Shown piece by piece: positions 1 through 11,402 of a stretch of 64,000 nt of DNA. This DNA comes from DAHUXN01 sp963811805 (GTDB lineage: Bacteria > Acidobacteriota > Terriglobia > Acidiferrales > UBA7541): positions 2,666,001 through 2,730,000 of the forward strand of contig CAWESU010000001.1 of assembly GCA_963811805.1 (NCBI GenBank). Reading direction: 5' to 3'. The position numbers and the translations under genes are program-made. The notes under the pieces were generated by a model that did no database searches, was not told the DNA's origin, and saw nothing but the letters and a program-made list of their open reading frames with translations. The first letter of the stretch is position 1. Each line of letters starts with the position of its first letter.

Positions 1-349
1 GGAGCCATACGCCAGACAGAACGGGCAAGAGACAAGCACGTTGAGCAATCCCCGGGCTCTATCCGAAATCAATGCAAGCGCCAATCGCCACGGCCTTGAA
101 TCCGGAGCGCCTTCGGGCACTAAGATATGGCCCCGAAACTTTAACCCAATTTTCACGGGTCCACCTGTTTTCTGAGCTGCGTGAGCCGCTCGCTTCCCCG
201 CGTGCCGAAATGCGGTAGAGCAAGCCCATCGAGTTCAGGTTACGCTCCAGCAGCCTCCAGTGCCAGAACCAAGCAAAGAAGAATTGATGGCTGGCCGTTA
301 GCCGCCTCGTGGGGGCTCCCTTCTGTGGCATAATCGCGCCACTTAACCG
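1..349. other. Window edge without a convincing gene
   Basis: This stretch before the first supported gene has a minus-strand open frame (59-436), but it has no recognisable motif, no ribosome binding site and a composition like out-of-frame translation. I see no RNA gene or repeat here. Confidence 0.4.
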
Positions 350-817
350 ATGCTTACATACATCCGACGTGTAATTGGAGCGATCGGCCGTGCGTGGAGG
401 GTAGTCTCGGAACAGCGCAAGAGGGACCGCGCGCAATTGAAATTGCAGGTCAAGCTAGAAAAAGCCGCGCGAAAGGCCGTTAAGAAGAAAGCTGCGGCCG
501 ACTTTGCCGCGGGCGCGGATGCTTCGGTCCTGGTGTCGCAGACTAGCAACACCGGGAGTGGATTCCTGGGGATGCTTGTGTTGGGCGCGATTTGTTTTGG
601 CTGTTGGCTCTGGTTCTGGCCCAAAGCATGGTACGAGGTCAAATATCAGATATCCGCTGACCATGTCTTTATTGACCCCGAGCCTCACGACTGCGACTTT
701 ATGAAGGCTCCACTTGGCAATAAGTACTGCCACTTCGAGAAGATCGTTACCCTCTCTCCGGAGAATTCAGCCAATCCCACCGACGTTTATGTGACCTGGG
801 AGAAAGTCGAGGACTGA
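350..817 (+). CDS. Hypothetical single-pass membrane protein
   Basis: 155 residues. The N-terminal ~60 residues are highly basic and probably helical (a run rich in Lys, Arg and Ala, coiled-coil-like). One hydrophobic segment follows at about residues 75-96 (GMLVLGAICFGCWLWFWP), then a ~55-residue tail with two Cys (about 119 and 127) that would lie outside the membrane. I do not recognise a family. There is no clear Shine-Dalgarno sequence before the ATG. The next gene starts 15 nt after the stop, so the two are probably cotranscribed. A role cannot be assigned. Confidence 0.6.
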   Translation: MLTYIRRVIGAIGRAWRVVSEQRKRDRAQLKLQVKLEKAARKAVKKKAAADFAAGADASVLVSQTSNTGSGFLGMLVLGAICFGCWLWFWPKAWYEVKYQISADHVFIDPEPHDCDFMKAPLGNKYCHFEKIVTLSPENSANPTDVYVTWEKVED

Positions 818-832
818 AGACGGAGGCCCTCA

Positions 833-1597
833 ATGATGATTAACGACGAAGACGCTAGAGTTGTCATAAAGCAGTCGATCTTAAATGGCTCCGACCAGCC
901 CGGCGTTCTACAAAGAGTTGCGATTGTTTACATCGGCGGTCGAGAGTATAGGGTTTCAGCCCCACCGGAGGCAAAGGGGAACGCTCTTGATTGGGTGCCA
1001 CATTTTGCTGTCACACAAGATGCGGAGTTGGGCTCGGAAGTGGACATAGGCGGTGACTTGGGTCATCTCATCCAGGAGGCCGTGAAACACGAGCTGGAAG
1101 AATACAGGCGTAGCGCTGTTCGAATCGAGGGTATTCACCCAGATCGACTCCATTCCAATGCCCAGATATGCCTGAACGGACACGTCCAGCACTGCGATGG
1201 GTCACCATTCGATTCAGAAGAGCATTGCACTCGATGTGGTGCGGCATGTATTGACGAGTGCCCGCATTGTAAAGAGCCAATTCGGGGAGATAAACTCTAC
1301 AGACCACTCGGCTATTCTCTCCCGCAGTTTTGTCACCGCTGCGGAGGCGCGTATCCTTGGATGCAGGAGCGTCTGAAAACTGCTCAAGACTTGCTCGACC
1401 ACGATGACAAACTGACGCCAGAAGACCGCGAGAGTCTCTGGGATGACCTGAAATATGTGACGTCAGATCCGAAGGCGCCCCTCGTCCCGGCGAAAAGGAA
1501 GCTTATTGGTATCCGACTCGAAAAGGCGAAGCCATACGTGAGAGAATTTGTTTTGGACCTGATAGCAAAAACCATCGCAGAGGTCTCGAAGGGATAG
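833..1597 (+). CDS. DUF2321-like zinc-ribbon protein
   Basis: 254 residues. The middle (about residues 110-170) carries a series of Cys pairs: AQICLNGHV, CTRCGAACIDECPHC and FCHRCGGAYPW, i.e. at least two zinc-ribbon-like knuckles. The phrase 'ICLNGH ... C-x-x-C ... C-P-x-C ... I-R-G' matches my recollection of the DUF2321 family of uncharacterised bacterial proteins. The N-terminal 100 residues are unrelated to that core and may be a separate domain. The C-terminal 80 residues are charged and helical. The start is the ATG at 833 with GGAGG 9 nt upstream. The gene lies 15 nt downstream of the membrane protein gene. Function is unknown; metal binding is inferred from the Cys pattern. Confidence 0.65.
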   Translation: MMINDEDARVVIKQSILNGSDQPGVLQRVAIVYIGGREYRVSAPPEAKGNALDWVPHFAVTQDAELGSEVDIGGDLGHLIQEAVKHELEEYRRSAVRIEGIHPDRLHSNAQICLNGHVQHCDGSPFDSEEHCTRCGAACIDECPHCKEPIRGDKLYRPLGYSLPQFCHRCGGAYPWMQERLKTAQDLLDHDDKLTPEDRESLWDDLKYVTSDPKAPLVPAKRKLIGIRLEKAKPYVREFVLDLIAKTIAEVSKG

Positions 1598-1834
1598 CGA
1601 AATATCTCCGGAACAAGAATTGGGGCAATGCACATGGCTAGAAAACCATTCCATGCGACGGACCGGGTGGCGCCGACTCTGACGCCGCAGAGAGGAATTG
1701 AACTGATACAACGCCAATTGCAGCAGTTCGAGACAGTCATTCGCTACGTTTCGTATTGGAAGATGCGTATAGGGTGAATCCATCGGTGTCCCCTTTGCAT
1801 AGGTGTTTGCTATCGCGACTGTCGTTCTCTGGGT

Positions 1835-2971
1835 TTACCTACCAGAATTGTCAGTAAGTTGTACGATTTTCTTGCCGTCCACGAACAGCTGCGCGGATTC
1901 GTACCGCAGGACATAGTATTTCACCTTCAGTGTATCTCGCGGTAACGCTTCCTCATCTTCAAAAACATTAACTGTCTCGCCCCGCTTCGCAAAAATCTGC
2001 TTCAGATAATTCGTGTCGGCCCAGGCATCAGAGCGTGAATAAACTGACCCAACGCGAACTCTAAGTTTGTCGGGACTTGGCAATGGAGTTCCCATAGCCT
2101 CGCCGTAACGCTGAATCGAAACTTCCTTAACTGTTAACGGCTTGCCACTAGCGATTAGTAAGACCTCTCTATCAAGCGCCGGAGCCATAACGCTGTACTG
2201 AACCTTCTTAAACATACCGCTACTTGCTAAAGCATTCTGATCATGCTGAACCGACTCTGGATCGAAGCAAGAAAAAGCCCTTGTTTCTGTTAGGCTATCT
2301 ATGAGTGCTATGGGAACGTAATCGTCGACTCCCGTAAGGTTCACGGTTACATACTCCTTGCAGGGAGCGCCGTATGGAGGAACAATGCCTTCTTTGGCCA
2401 TCGATGGACCTTCAAGGATCTCATACGAAAGGTCCGCAGTTTTATCCCGATAGTTTAGATGCAGTGTCTCTGAAATGCCGGCGTGCCTTCCCAGAGATCT
2501 GTAATAATTGTCAATTCCAAACCAAGTTGCAACCTCCCCATCCCTCGTATAGATGTCTCCAGGGCCGAGAGTTGCCTTGTCCTGGGAAAGCCATCTTACA
2601 AGTCTCTGTTTTTCCTCGTTGGGCAGGTTTATCTTCAATTCAGAGAGGACAAGAGACGGTGCATCCAGACGAAATACGACACGGACACGACCCTTTTTGT
2701 ATGATTCAGTTTCTATCCGACCCCCAGCGAAGTATCCCGTTGCGAGAATTGAGTCGAGGCATTCCTTCGCAGTCGATTCGTTATAGATCTTGCCTCCGAG
2801 GCTCTTGACGCAACCGTTCCAGTTCGAAATGTTAGGTGGCTCTGACCCCTGCACTTTGATCTGAGTAAGCGCTACGATCTTATTGGTTTGGCTGGTCGCC
2901 ATTTTTGGCCAGACGAGGATAAATGCGAGAACTAGTAGACTCCAGGTCAAGACACTCACGGTCCTTGTCAT
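1835..2971 (-). CDS. Secreted POTRA-like repeat protein
   Basis: 378 residues from the ATG at 2971, chosen because a GGAGG lies 7 nt upstream and because the protein then begins with a signal peptide (MTRTVSVLTWSLLVLAFILV, then Ala-Thr-Ser-Gln). The mature part looks like three or four beta-alpha-alpha-beta-beta modules of the POTRA type seen in BamA/TamA/FhaC: 'I..IKVQG', 'CLDSILATGYF' and 'ALASSGMFKKVQY' resemble the POTRA pattern in which a helix ends with (T/S)G-F-x-x-V. No C-terminal beta-barrel is present, so this is not an Omp85 channel. The gene begins 31 nt after the stop of the disrupted RHS gene on the same strand and may once have been cotranscribed with it. The fold is assigned by pattern only. 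Confidence 0.55.
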   Translation of the reverse strand: MTRTVSVLTWSLLVLAFILVWPKMATSQTNKIVALTQIKVQGSEPPNISNWNGCVKSLGGKIYNESTAKECLDSILATGYFAGGRIETESYKKGRVRVVFRLDAPSLVLSELKINLPNEEKQRLVRWLSQDKATLGPGDIYTRDGEVATWFGIDNYYRSLGRHAGISETLHLNYRDKTADLSYEILEGPSMAKEGIVPPYGAPCKEYVTVNLTGVDDYVPIALIDSLTETRAFSCFDPESVQHDQNALASSGMFKKVQYSVMAPALDREVLLIASGKPLTVKEVSIQRYGEAMGTPLPSPDKLRVRVGSVYSRSDAWADTNYLKQIFAKRGETVNVFEDEEALPRDTLKVKYYVLRYESAQLFVDGKKIVQLTDNSGR

Positions 2972-3199
2972 GTCGCTACCTCCAGCAGAACAACGATTTT
3001 TTTTAAGGACTCGGGGGACCCTTAACAACAAAATGGGTCGTCGGTTGAAAATTGAGATCGCCAACAGATTGTGTGTGGGAGTTGCCGCGTATTTCAACGG
3101 GCACAGTCGTCGATGCCGTATGGCCAGCGGAATCTCCTACTGTGAAACGAATTTGAACGTTGCCAACGTCCTTTCCAGACCCCTTATATGGCACGATCG

Positions 3200-3207
3200 G
3201 AACCTCT
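3200..3207. repeat. Target-site duplication (left copy) of the IS256-type element
   Basis: The octamer gaacctct occurs here and again at 4639-4646, immediately outside the terminal inverted repeats of the IS. It belongs to the host RHS gene (codons for Glu-Val on the minus strand). Confidence 0.93.
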
Positions 3208-4638
3208 GAAGTTGTCCCAGTTCTAGTTGAAAGCAGCGGCTCTCGACTTTCTGCACGTTACGCGACCTGTTCCTGTTGAGTCAACGACGGGTTCATCCGG
3301 CGATGCAAGAGTTCCAGTTCCCGGTAGCCTTTCACTCGCCGGAATTTCTTTTGCGCTTCCAACAACCCGGTGGCCGTCCAGCGCAAGGCTTGCTCTCCTT
3401 GACGCCAGCGTTTTACGTTGCGCGCTACTTTCTCGACGGTCGAAAGGCACGACTCGATGGGATTGGTTGAGGACAGCGTTCTCCGCAACAGGGTTCCCAC
3501 ACCGAGCCGGTGCACGGTGAGGGTTTCTTCCAGCCCTTCTTCGAGGCTCCGTGCCGCGCTGGGGTTGATGCGCTCCAGTTGCCGGAAGATTTTCTCGAGT
3601 TCCGCTTTGGCCGCCGCGTACTCGGTCATCGCATAGGCGTTGCGGATTCTCCGGTCCGTATCGCCCTGGGCGCTCTGCGGCAGATGTTCTTTTACGTTCC
3701 GCCGCTTGTGGATCTGGCAGCGCTGCACTTCGGCGCGTTCGCCGAACACCCGCTCGATCCCCGCGCGCAACGCTTTCGCTCCGTCGATCACGAACAAGTA
3801 ACGCCGCTCGGGATCGAGGCCGCGTACCACCAGGTCCTCCAGCAACTCCTTCACTACCGTAGTGTTCTCTGTCGCCCCTTGCCACAGCCCCAGAACGTGT
3901 TTTTCTCCGCTGATTTCAATGCCCAGCGCCACCACCAGCACTTGTTTGCCGAGATGAATCCCGTCGATCAGGATGGCCACCAGGTCCACGCCGTCGAGTT
4001 TCTTCTCACAGAGTTCTTTTAACTGCGCCACGCTGGCCGCTACGAACTCCCGGCTCACGCTGGACTTCTCGATCCCGTAGCCATCCACCACGCTTTGCAC
4101 CGCGCGGCGATAGTTCCGTGAGGTCAGTCCCGCGACGATGCCTTCGCGCACCGCGCGCTGCCGCCGTCCGTCGTGCTGCAACCGCGCGTAACTGTCCAGC
4201 TCCACTTCTTGACCTTCTCGTGTGCGCACCCGCGGACGTTCCACGGCTACTTTCTGTCCGCCAAACACCACGTAACCCGGCTGGCGCCCCCAACGCACGG
4301 CACCCGACACCGGATCCGGCCGGTGTGGCGGTCCCACGCGCCGGGTCACTTCGTTTTCCAGAATCGTGCCGATGATGCGCAGCCCCGCTGCCCCGGTCAA
4401 CTGCTCCACCTGGGCTTGCAGCTCCTCCCACACTTCGACCATCGGCAGCGGCACCTCCAGCAACTCCCGCTTGCCAAGCACTTCGAACTTCTCCTTGCAC
4501 TTGTCTTTCATTCCCTGATAGGTTTTCCTCACAGCGGCTCTCCTCTGAAAATAGAGTTTGCAACCCGAACTCTATCCGAGTTCGGGTCGAGAGCCGCTGC
4601 TTCCTTTTTTAGGTTTCAACTAAAGGCGGGACAACTTC
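3208..4638 (-). mobile_element. IS256-family insertion sequence, complete
   Basis: A 1431-bp element. The ends are inverted repeats: the outer 11 bp are perfect (gaagttgtccc at 3208-3218 against 4628-4638), then an imperfect stretch, then a 16-bp perfect inner part (3231-3246 against 4587-4602). It is flanked by an exact 8-bp direct repeat, gaacctct, at 3200-3207 and 4639-4646; 8-9 bp duplications are typical of IS256-family elements. It carries one transposase gene that looks intact. Perfect target duplications and restoration of the host frame on removal indicate a fairly recent insertion. Confidence 0.93.
3258..4532 (-). CDS. IS256-family (mutator-like) DDE transposase
   Basis: 424 residues, a normal length for the family. 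Candidate catalytic acidic residues lie in expected contexts: Asp in VAILIDGIHLGKQV (the ILIDG motif), Asp in RRYLFVIDGAKALRAG, and a Glu in the helical region near LEEGLEETLTVHRLG. The C-terminal part has the family phrase 'LSSTNPIES ... VKRW'. The start at MRKTYQGMKDKCKEKFEV fits the usual N-terminus. The gene occupies nearly the whole element, and no frameshift or stop is visible, so the element may be active. Confidence 0.93.
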   Translation of the reverse strand: MRKTYQGMKDKCKEKFEVLGKRELLEVPLPMVEVWEELQAQVEQLTGAAGLRIIGTILENEVTRRVGPPHRPDPVSGAVRWGRQPGYVVFGGQKVAVERPRVRTREGQEVELDSYARLQHDGRRQRAVREGIVAGLTSRNYRRAVQSVVDGYGIEKSSVSREFVAASVAQLKELCEKKLDGVDLVAILIDGIHLGKQVLVVALGIEISGEKHVLGLWQGATENTTVVKELLEDLVVRGLDPERRYLFVIDGAKALRAGIERVFGERAEVQRCQIHKRRNVKEHLPQSAQGDTDRRIRNAYAMTEYAAAKAELEKIFRQLERINPSAARSLEEGLEETLTVHRLGVGTLLRRTLSSTNPIESCLSTVEKVARNVKRWRQGEQALRWTATGLLEAQKKFRRVKGYRELELLHRRMNPSLTQQEQVA

Positions 4639-4646
4639 GAACCTCT
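4639..4646. repeat. Target-site duplication (right copy) of the IS256-type element
   Basis: Second copy of gaacctct, directly abutting the outer inverted repeat that ends at 4638. Confidence 0.93.
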
Positions 4647-6089
4647 ATGTTCGTGACCTTGTTCTTCTCTCCTGATAACACATTTATCCCTTTAATTGTG
4701 CTTCCACCCGTTGTGGTCGTGGACGGTCCCAATAGAACAGTTGAGCTCGTATTAAGCTTCTCCCCAGTTGAATCGACAAGAGTCGCAGTGACGGTTGCTG
4801 ACCCCGGAGCAATATTCTTGACAGTGAGGTTGGCAGACGAGACACCGCCGTACTGCAGAACATTGCCTCCGAGGGTGGTTCCACTCGCTTGAATAGTAGC
4901 TGAAACGGTCATCTGAGCCTGGGCCTGGTTTTGTTGTTGGGCCTGCTGTGCCTGCTGGGTGGTCGAGGTCGGCCCATTGCCCGGAGGTGCGGGACTGCTT
5001 TGCCCAGGGTTGCTGCACGCATTAGAGCCTTGATTGTCCAATGCTGTTCCACAGCCATGGCCGTCCAGATCAGCAAACGTCTCTGGATTGTCACTGACCA
5101 TCGCGTACAGGTTCAGCGTCTGTGGATTGGTCAGATTGGCATACGGTACCGGGGCGGGCACTGCGCTCCAGTCCGCCGAGAGCCACCTTCCCAGCCGCGA
5201 TGTGTAATACCGCGCGCCAAAATCATCATTGCCCGTTTCGGTGTCCCGTATCTTGCCCTCAAACTTATAGTTCTGCGTACAGGTGTCGACAACGTCGCGC
5301 TCGCCTCCAAACGGATAAAAGTCCGCGTCGTAGCACACCGAAGTCTGCCCCGCCTGCACCATGGTCCGCGAACTCCCCAGCATGTCCTCTTCATAATAAT
5401 AAATCGTCCCGCTCGAAACGTTGCGCATCGCCACGCGCTTCCCGCCGAAAAACACGTACTCGTTTGTAAAAGTCCCGCTCAGGTTCGACTCGTCCAGTAT
5501 CTCCGTCCCCGCGCCGTACCAGAAAATCGTCCCGGTCGATTTCTCGACGCGATTGCCGTCGCCGTCGTAGGTGTAGGTCGCTCCGGCCGCCGTCTTGATC
5601 TCGCTCTCGGCGTTGTAGGTGTTGGTGTTCACACCATCAAACAGCATATTCCCCGCCGCATCATAGGAATAGTTCTGAATGCCCATATTCGACAGTTGGT
5701 TATTGGAGGTGGCAGAAACGCTTAGACTCTCCTGCGTGCACCCGGTATAGCCACTAAGAGCACCGATCACCGTCAGGTTCGCCCACTCATCCAGAGTGTA
5801 CGTTTCGCCCCAGCAATTCGAGCCGCTGGTGGAACTGGTCTGCGCGGTCACGATGCGATTCACCTGATCGTAGGTGAAGCTCTGCGTCCGCGTCGTGTCG
5901 CGATTGTTGGTGATGCCCACGACGTTCCCGTTGTCGCCTGCACCTAGATTGAAATTGTATTTAAGATCGAGAATATTACCGGGGCCTGGGTCCGTTGTCG
6001 TGCACGTAGTAGTCGTGGCGAGCGCTGTACCGGTCGTGCTGTACATCCAGCAAGGCTGCAAACGATCATTGTAGATGTGTGTCTCCATT

Positions 6090-6227
6090 ACCGGGACGAG
6101 CCACTCTACGACTTACTCTTACACCGACAGCTATAGCGGGTGCAGTGGAGCCGCGCCTCCATCGGGCAATACGAATGCCTATCTCACGGAAATCACGAAC
6201 CCGTTTGGGTTCACAGAGAAATTTTGC
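6090..6227 (+). pseudogene. Short RHS-repeat coding fragment, inverted relative to the neighbouring RHS gene
   Basis: In the plus-strand frame starting near 6075 the translation reads STTYSYTDSYSGCSG, then NTNAYLTEITNPFGFTEKF, which is typical RHS/YD-repeat sequence ('x-N-x-T-T-Y-S-Y-T-D', 'T-N-P-F-G-x-T'). It lies head to head with the minus-strand RHS gene that starts near 6088. The RHS resemblance ends at about 6225-6232, where a different frame takes up a TonB receptor plug domain. The fragment has no start, no stop of its own and no function as it stands. It may be the product of a local inversion, or of misassembly at a repeat. Confidence 0.7.
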
Positions 6228-8005
6228 TACCCGGACTCGATGTGGGCCAGATCGATGGGAGCACCTGGGCCATCAGCGCTCGCGGGTTCAACTCCCAGTT
6301 CAGCAACAAACTCCTCGTGATGATCGACCGTCGAATTGTCTATACAGCCACTTTCGCCGGCGTTTTTTGGGACACATTGGATCTTCCCCTGGAAGACATC
6401 GACAGGATCGAAGTGATTCGAGGCCCCGGCGGGGCCGTTTGGGGCGCGAATGCGGTGAACGGTGTCATCAGCATCTTCACGAAGAACGCATCGGAAACGC
6501 GCGGAGGGTTGATCGACGGGGGGACCGGAAACCTCGAACAGGGGTTCGGATTCGCGCAGTACGGCGGAGAGGTTGGCAAAGAAACGGATTACCGCACTTA
6601 CATCAAGGCGTTCGATCAGGGCCACATGCTCGACCCCAATGGTCAAAACGGAGAGGACGGCTGGCATGCCGTGCGCGGTGGATTCCGAGCGGATACCACG
6701 CTCTCGCCAAAAGATTCGTTCATGTTCGAGGGAGATTTTTCGGCCGGGCGGGAAGGCGAGTATGGTTTTGTGCTCCCGTCGATCACCTCCCCCGGTTTTG
6801 TGCCCGTTGCCGAGCAGATCCCCATCTCAGACGGTTCCTTTGTGTCCGTCTGGAACCATTCTGTGTCGCCGCGATCAGATACCTCACTCCAACTTTCCTT
6901 CAACCGCCATTGGCGGAACGACCCGCAGAACCCGGAGACGCGCGATACCTGGGACCTTGATTTTCAGCATCACGTCGCCTGGGGCGACCGCGAAGACATT
7001 GTCTGGGGGCTGGGTTATCGCAATACCGCGGACAACATCGGCGGGAGCCTCACGGTCGCAATGAATCCCGCCAGCCGCGATCTTCAAGTCTTCAATGCTT
7101 TTTTGCAAGACGAGTTCGCCCTGATTCCCGATGAGCTCTATCTCACGCTGGGGTCAAAGTTCGAGCACAACGACTACACAGGATTCGAGTACATGCCCGA
7201 TGTGCGGGTGGCATGGGACGCTAGCAAGCGGAACATGCTCTGGGCCGCCGTCTCCCGGGACCTGCGGGCCCCTTCCCGGAACGATACAAACCTCGTCCTG
7301 AACATCGGCACAGGACCCGCGGGCCCACCCAATCTGCTCAGACTTCTCGGCAACCCCAATTTCCAGGACGAGAGATTGATCGCTTACGAGATGGGCTATC
7401 GAAACACGCTCTCCGACCGCACTTCCATCGATTTCGCGACCTATTACAACGACTACGACAATCTCCAAACCACCGAGCCGGAAACGCCTTTCCCGGAACT
7501 GACTCCCCCACCCGCGCACATTGTCGACCCATTTACATACGAGAACTTGATGTATGGCGAAACTCATGGGGTTGAGGTTACAGCAAACTGGAAAGTGACG
7601 AGCCGTTGGACGATCAGTCCCGCATACGCCCTCGAGCGACTCCACATGCACACGCGTGCTTTAAGTCAGGACACCCAAACGGCGCTCTTTATCGAAGGCG
7701 CAGCGCCTCGCGAAAGCGCCCAGCTTCGGTCTCACCTGGTGGTGTCGGACGAACTCGCGTGGGACACCTCCGCCTTTTTCGTCAGCCGATTGGTTAACCA
7801 AGGTCCATCAAGTAATTTCCCAATCCCCGCCTACACCAGGGTGGACACAGGGCTTACCTGGAAGCCGTGGAAAGACTTTTCGTTCGGCGTGTTCGGTCAA
7901 AATCTGGCAAGGGATCATCATTTCGAGTTCGACGATGTCGACGGAGCCTTGCAGTCCGGCCAGGTCAAACGCAGCGCTTATGCCAAGTTGGCATGGTCTT
8001 TCTGA
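6228..8005 (+). pseudogene. TonB-dependent receptor, N-terminus missing
   Basis: About 592 residues are left. The readable part begins inside the plug domain (LPGLDVGQIDGSTWAISARG) and continues through 'IEVIRGPGGAVWGANAVNGV' to a beta-barrel ending in Lys-Leu-Ala-Trp-Ser-Phe, a proper outer-membrane C-terminus with terminal Phe. By comparison with the complete paralogue at 38077-40179, about 120 residues (signal peptide, TonB-box region and first part of the plug) are absent, replaced by out-of-frame RHS sequence. Without a signal peptide the product should not reach the outer membrane. The gene heads a receptor-YfiR-kinase cassette, so the cassette has probably lost its outer-membrane input unless the junction is an assembly error. 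Confidence 0.8.
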
Positions 8006-8036
8006 CCGGGCGAATGGTGATTTTCTGCGAGGGTCC

Positions 8037-8672
8037 ATGTTGAACCACGCTGACCACAAGAATCTTGCTGGTGCCGCCAGAACCCCTGTTCTTGGCGTCC
8101 CTGCGATACCGCGGCGCTCAGTCTCCTCCTTCTTGACCTTCTCGGTGACATTCGGAGTTCTCCTGTTTGGAGTCGCGCGTCTGGCCGTAGCGCAGTCGAA
8201 AGCAGACGAATACCGCCTCAAAGCGGCCTTCCTCTTTCATTTCGCGCAACTCGTGGATTGGCCGCCAGGCGCCTTCGCAAGCGACAGCGATCCCGTGACG
8301 CTTTGCACCGTCGGCGAAGATCCATTTCACGGCGACCTGGACGCTGCGGTCGAAGGAAAGTCCATTGGAGCGCGGCCTCTCCGCGTGCGGCACTTCAAAC
8401 AGCCGCAGGATATCCGAGGATGCCAGCTCCTTTTCGTCGGCAACCGCGACTCCGCAAATGTTTCGGCCCTGTTTGCCGCACTGAAGGATTCTCCCGTCCT
8501 CACCGTGGGCGAGGCCGATGATTTCGTCAAGCAAGGCGGAATGATCGGCTTCTTCATCGAGAACGACAAGATTCGCTTCGATATCAACTTGCAATCGGCC
8601 GAACACGCGAAGCTCAGAATCAGCTCCCGCTTGCTGCTGCTGGCGCGCAAAGTGACCGGGAGTCAGAAATAA
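8037..8672 (+). CDS. YfiR-like periplasmic protein (DUF4154)
   Basis: About 211 residues from the ATG at 8037 (an upstream start inside the receptor gene is possible but would add an unlikely leader). A hydrophobic segment (FLTFSVTFGVLLFGVARLAV) precedes the Ala-Gln export junction. The mature part has the YfiR pattern: YRLKAAFLFHFAQLVDWP near its start, then VTLCTVGEDPFHGDLD, CQLLFVG, 'VLTVGEADDFVKQGGMIGFF' and DKIRFDINLQSAEHAKL, ending 'ISSRLLLLARKV'. In Pseudomonas, YfiR is a periplasmic repressor of the CHASE8-containing cyclase YfiN. Here the next gene, 9 nt downstream, is a hybrid kinase with a CHASE8-like periplasmic domain, so a similar sensor partnership is inferred. Confidence 0.85.
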   Translation: MLNHADHKNLAGAARTPVLGVPAIPRRSVSSFLTFSVTFGVLLFGVARLAVAQSKADEYRLKAAFLFHFAQLVDWPPGAFASDSDPVTLCTVGEDPFHGDLDAAVEGKSIGARPLRVRHFKQPQDIRGCQLLFVGNRDSANVSALFAALKDSPVLTVGEADDFVKQGGMIGFFIENDKIRFDINLQSAEHAKLRISSRLLLLARKVTGSQK

Positions 8673-8681
8673 GGAGGCGGA

Positions 8682-11096
<2,415 letters not shown>

Positions 11097-11402
11097 CAGG
11101 TCGTACTCCGCGTCCAGCTTATAGGGCGACACCTATTTTGCGTCGTTCACCTATTAAGAAGCCCGGGGAATCCTCATTCAAGAAGCCAGAAAACATTCGC
11201 GCCCCTACGGAGCGCAGTGCGTCGCAATGCGAATCAAATCGTGAAGCGACCTTGGTTGTAGCCTATGAGTGCCACCATTTCGCGTCTTGGAGGGCGTGAC
11301 CGACCCCGCCTATATTGGGCCACAGTGAGTGTCTACTTGGGGGCTCCTGCAGTATACTTTCCCGGTTTGCGCGGTTGGATTCTTACAAGAGGTGCATACA
11401 TC
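11097..11402. other. Intergenic region with a possible promoter
   Basis: About 306 nt between the kinase and the propeller gene. A -10-like TATACT lies at 11353-11358, 45 nt upstream of the ATG at 11403, but the -35 position (tgtcta) is poor. No terminator, repeat or RNA gene could be recognised. Confidence 0.3.

Larger units (their letters stand above)
3003..6088 (-). pseudogene. RHS-repeat protein gene, C-terminal part, split by an IS
   Basis: The region 4639-6088 encodes YD-repeat sequence (FTYDQVNRI, YDAAGNML, TYDGDGNRVEKST) followed by the RHS core signature (DFGARYYTSRLGRWLSADW, then NLYAMVSDNPETFADLDGHG) and a Gln/Thr/Ser-rich tail. An IS256-type element (3208-4638) interrupts the tail and creates a premature stop just inside the element. 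Removing the IS and one 8-bp duplication joins TNIEV directly to PIVPYKG in one frame, and the frame then continues to a stop at 3003, restoring about 69 further residues with a beta-sandwich-like look. The 5' end is also missing: at about 6075-6090 the sequence switches to RHS coding on the opposite strand. RHS proteins are large secreted or surface proteins whose C-terminus is often variable. The gene as it stands is broken at both ends. Confidence 0.85.

Noticed and set aside
59..436. Minus-strand 125-codon frame at the left edge
   Set aside because: No RBS, no motif, composition like non-coding; overlaps the start of the supported plus-strand gene.
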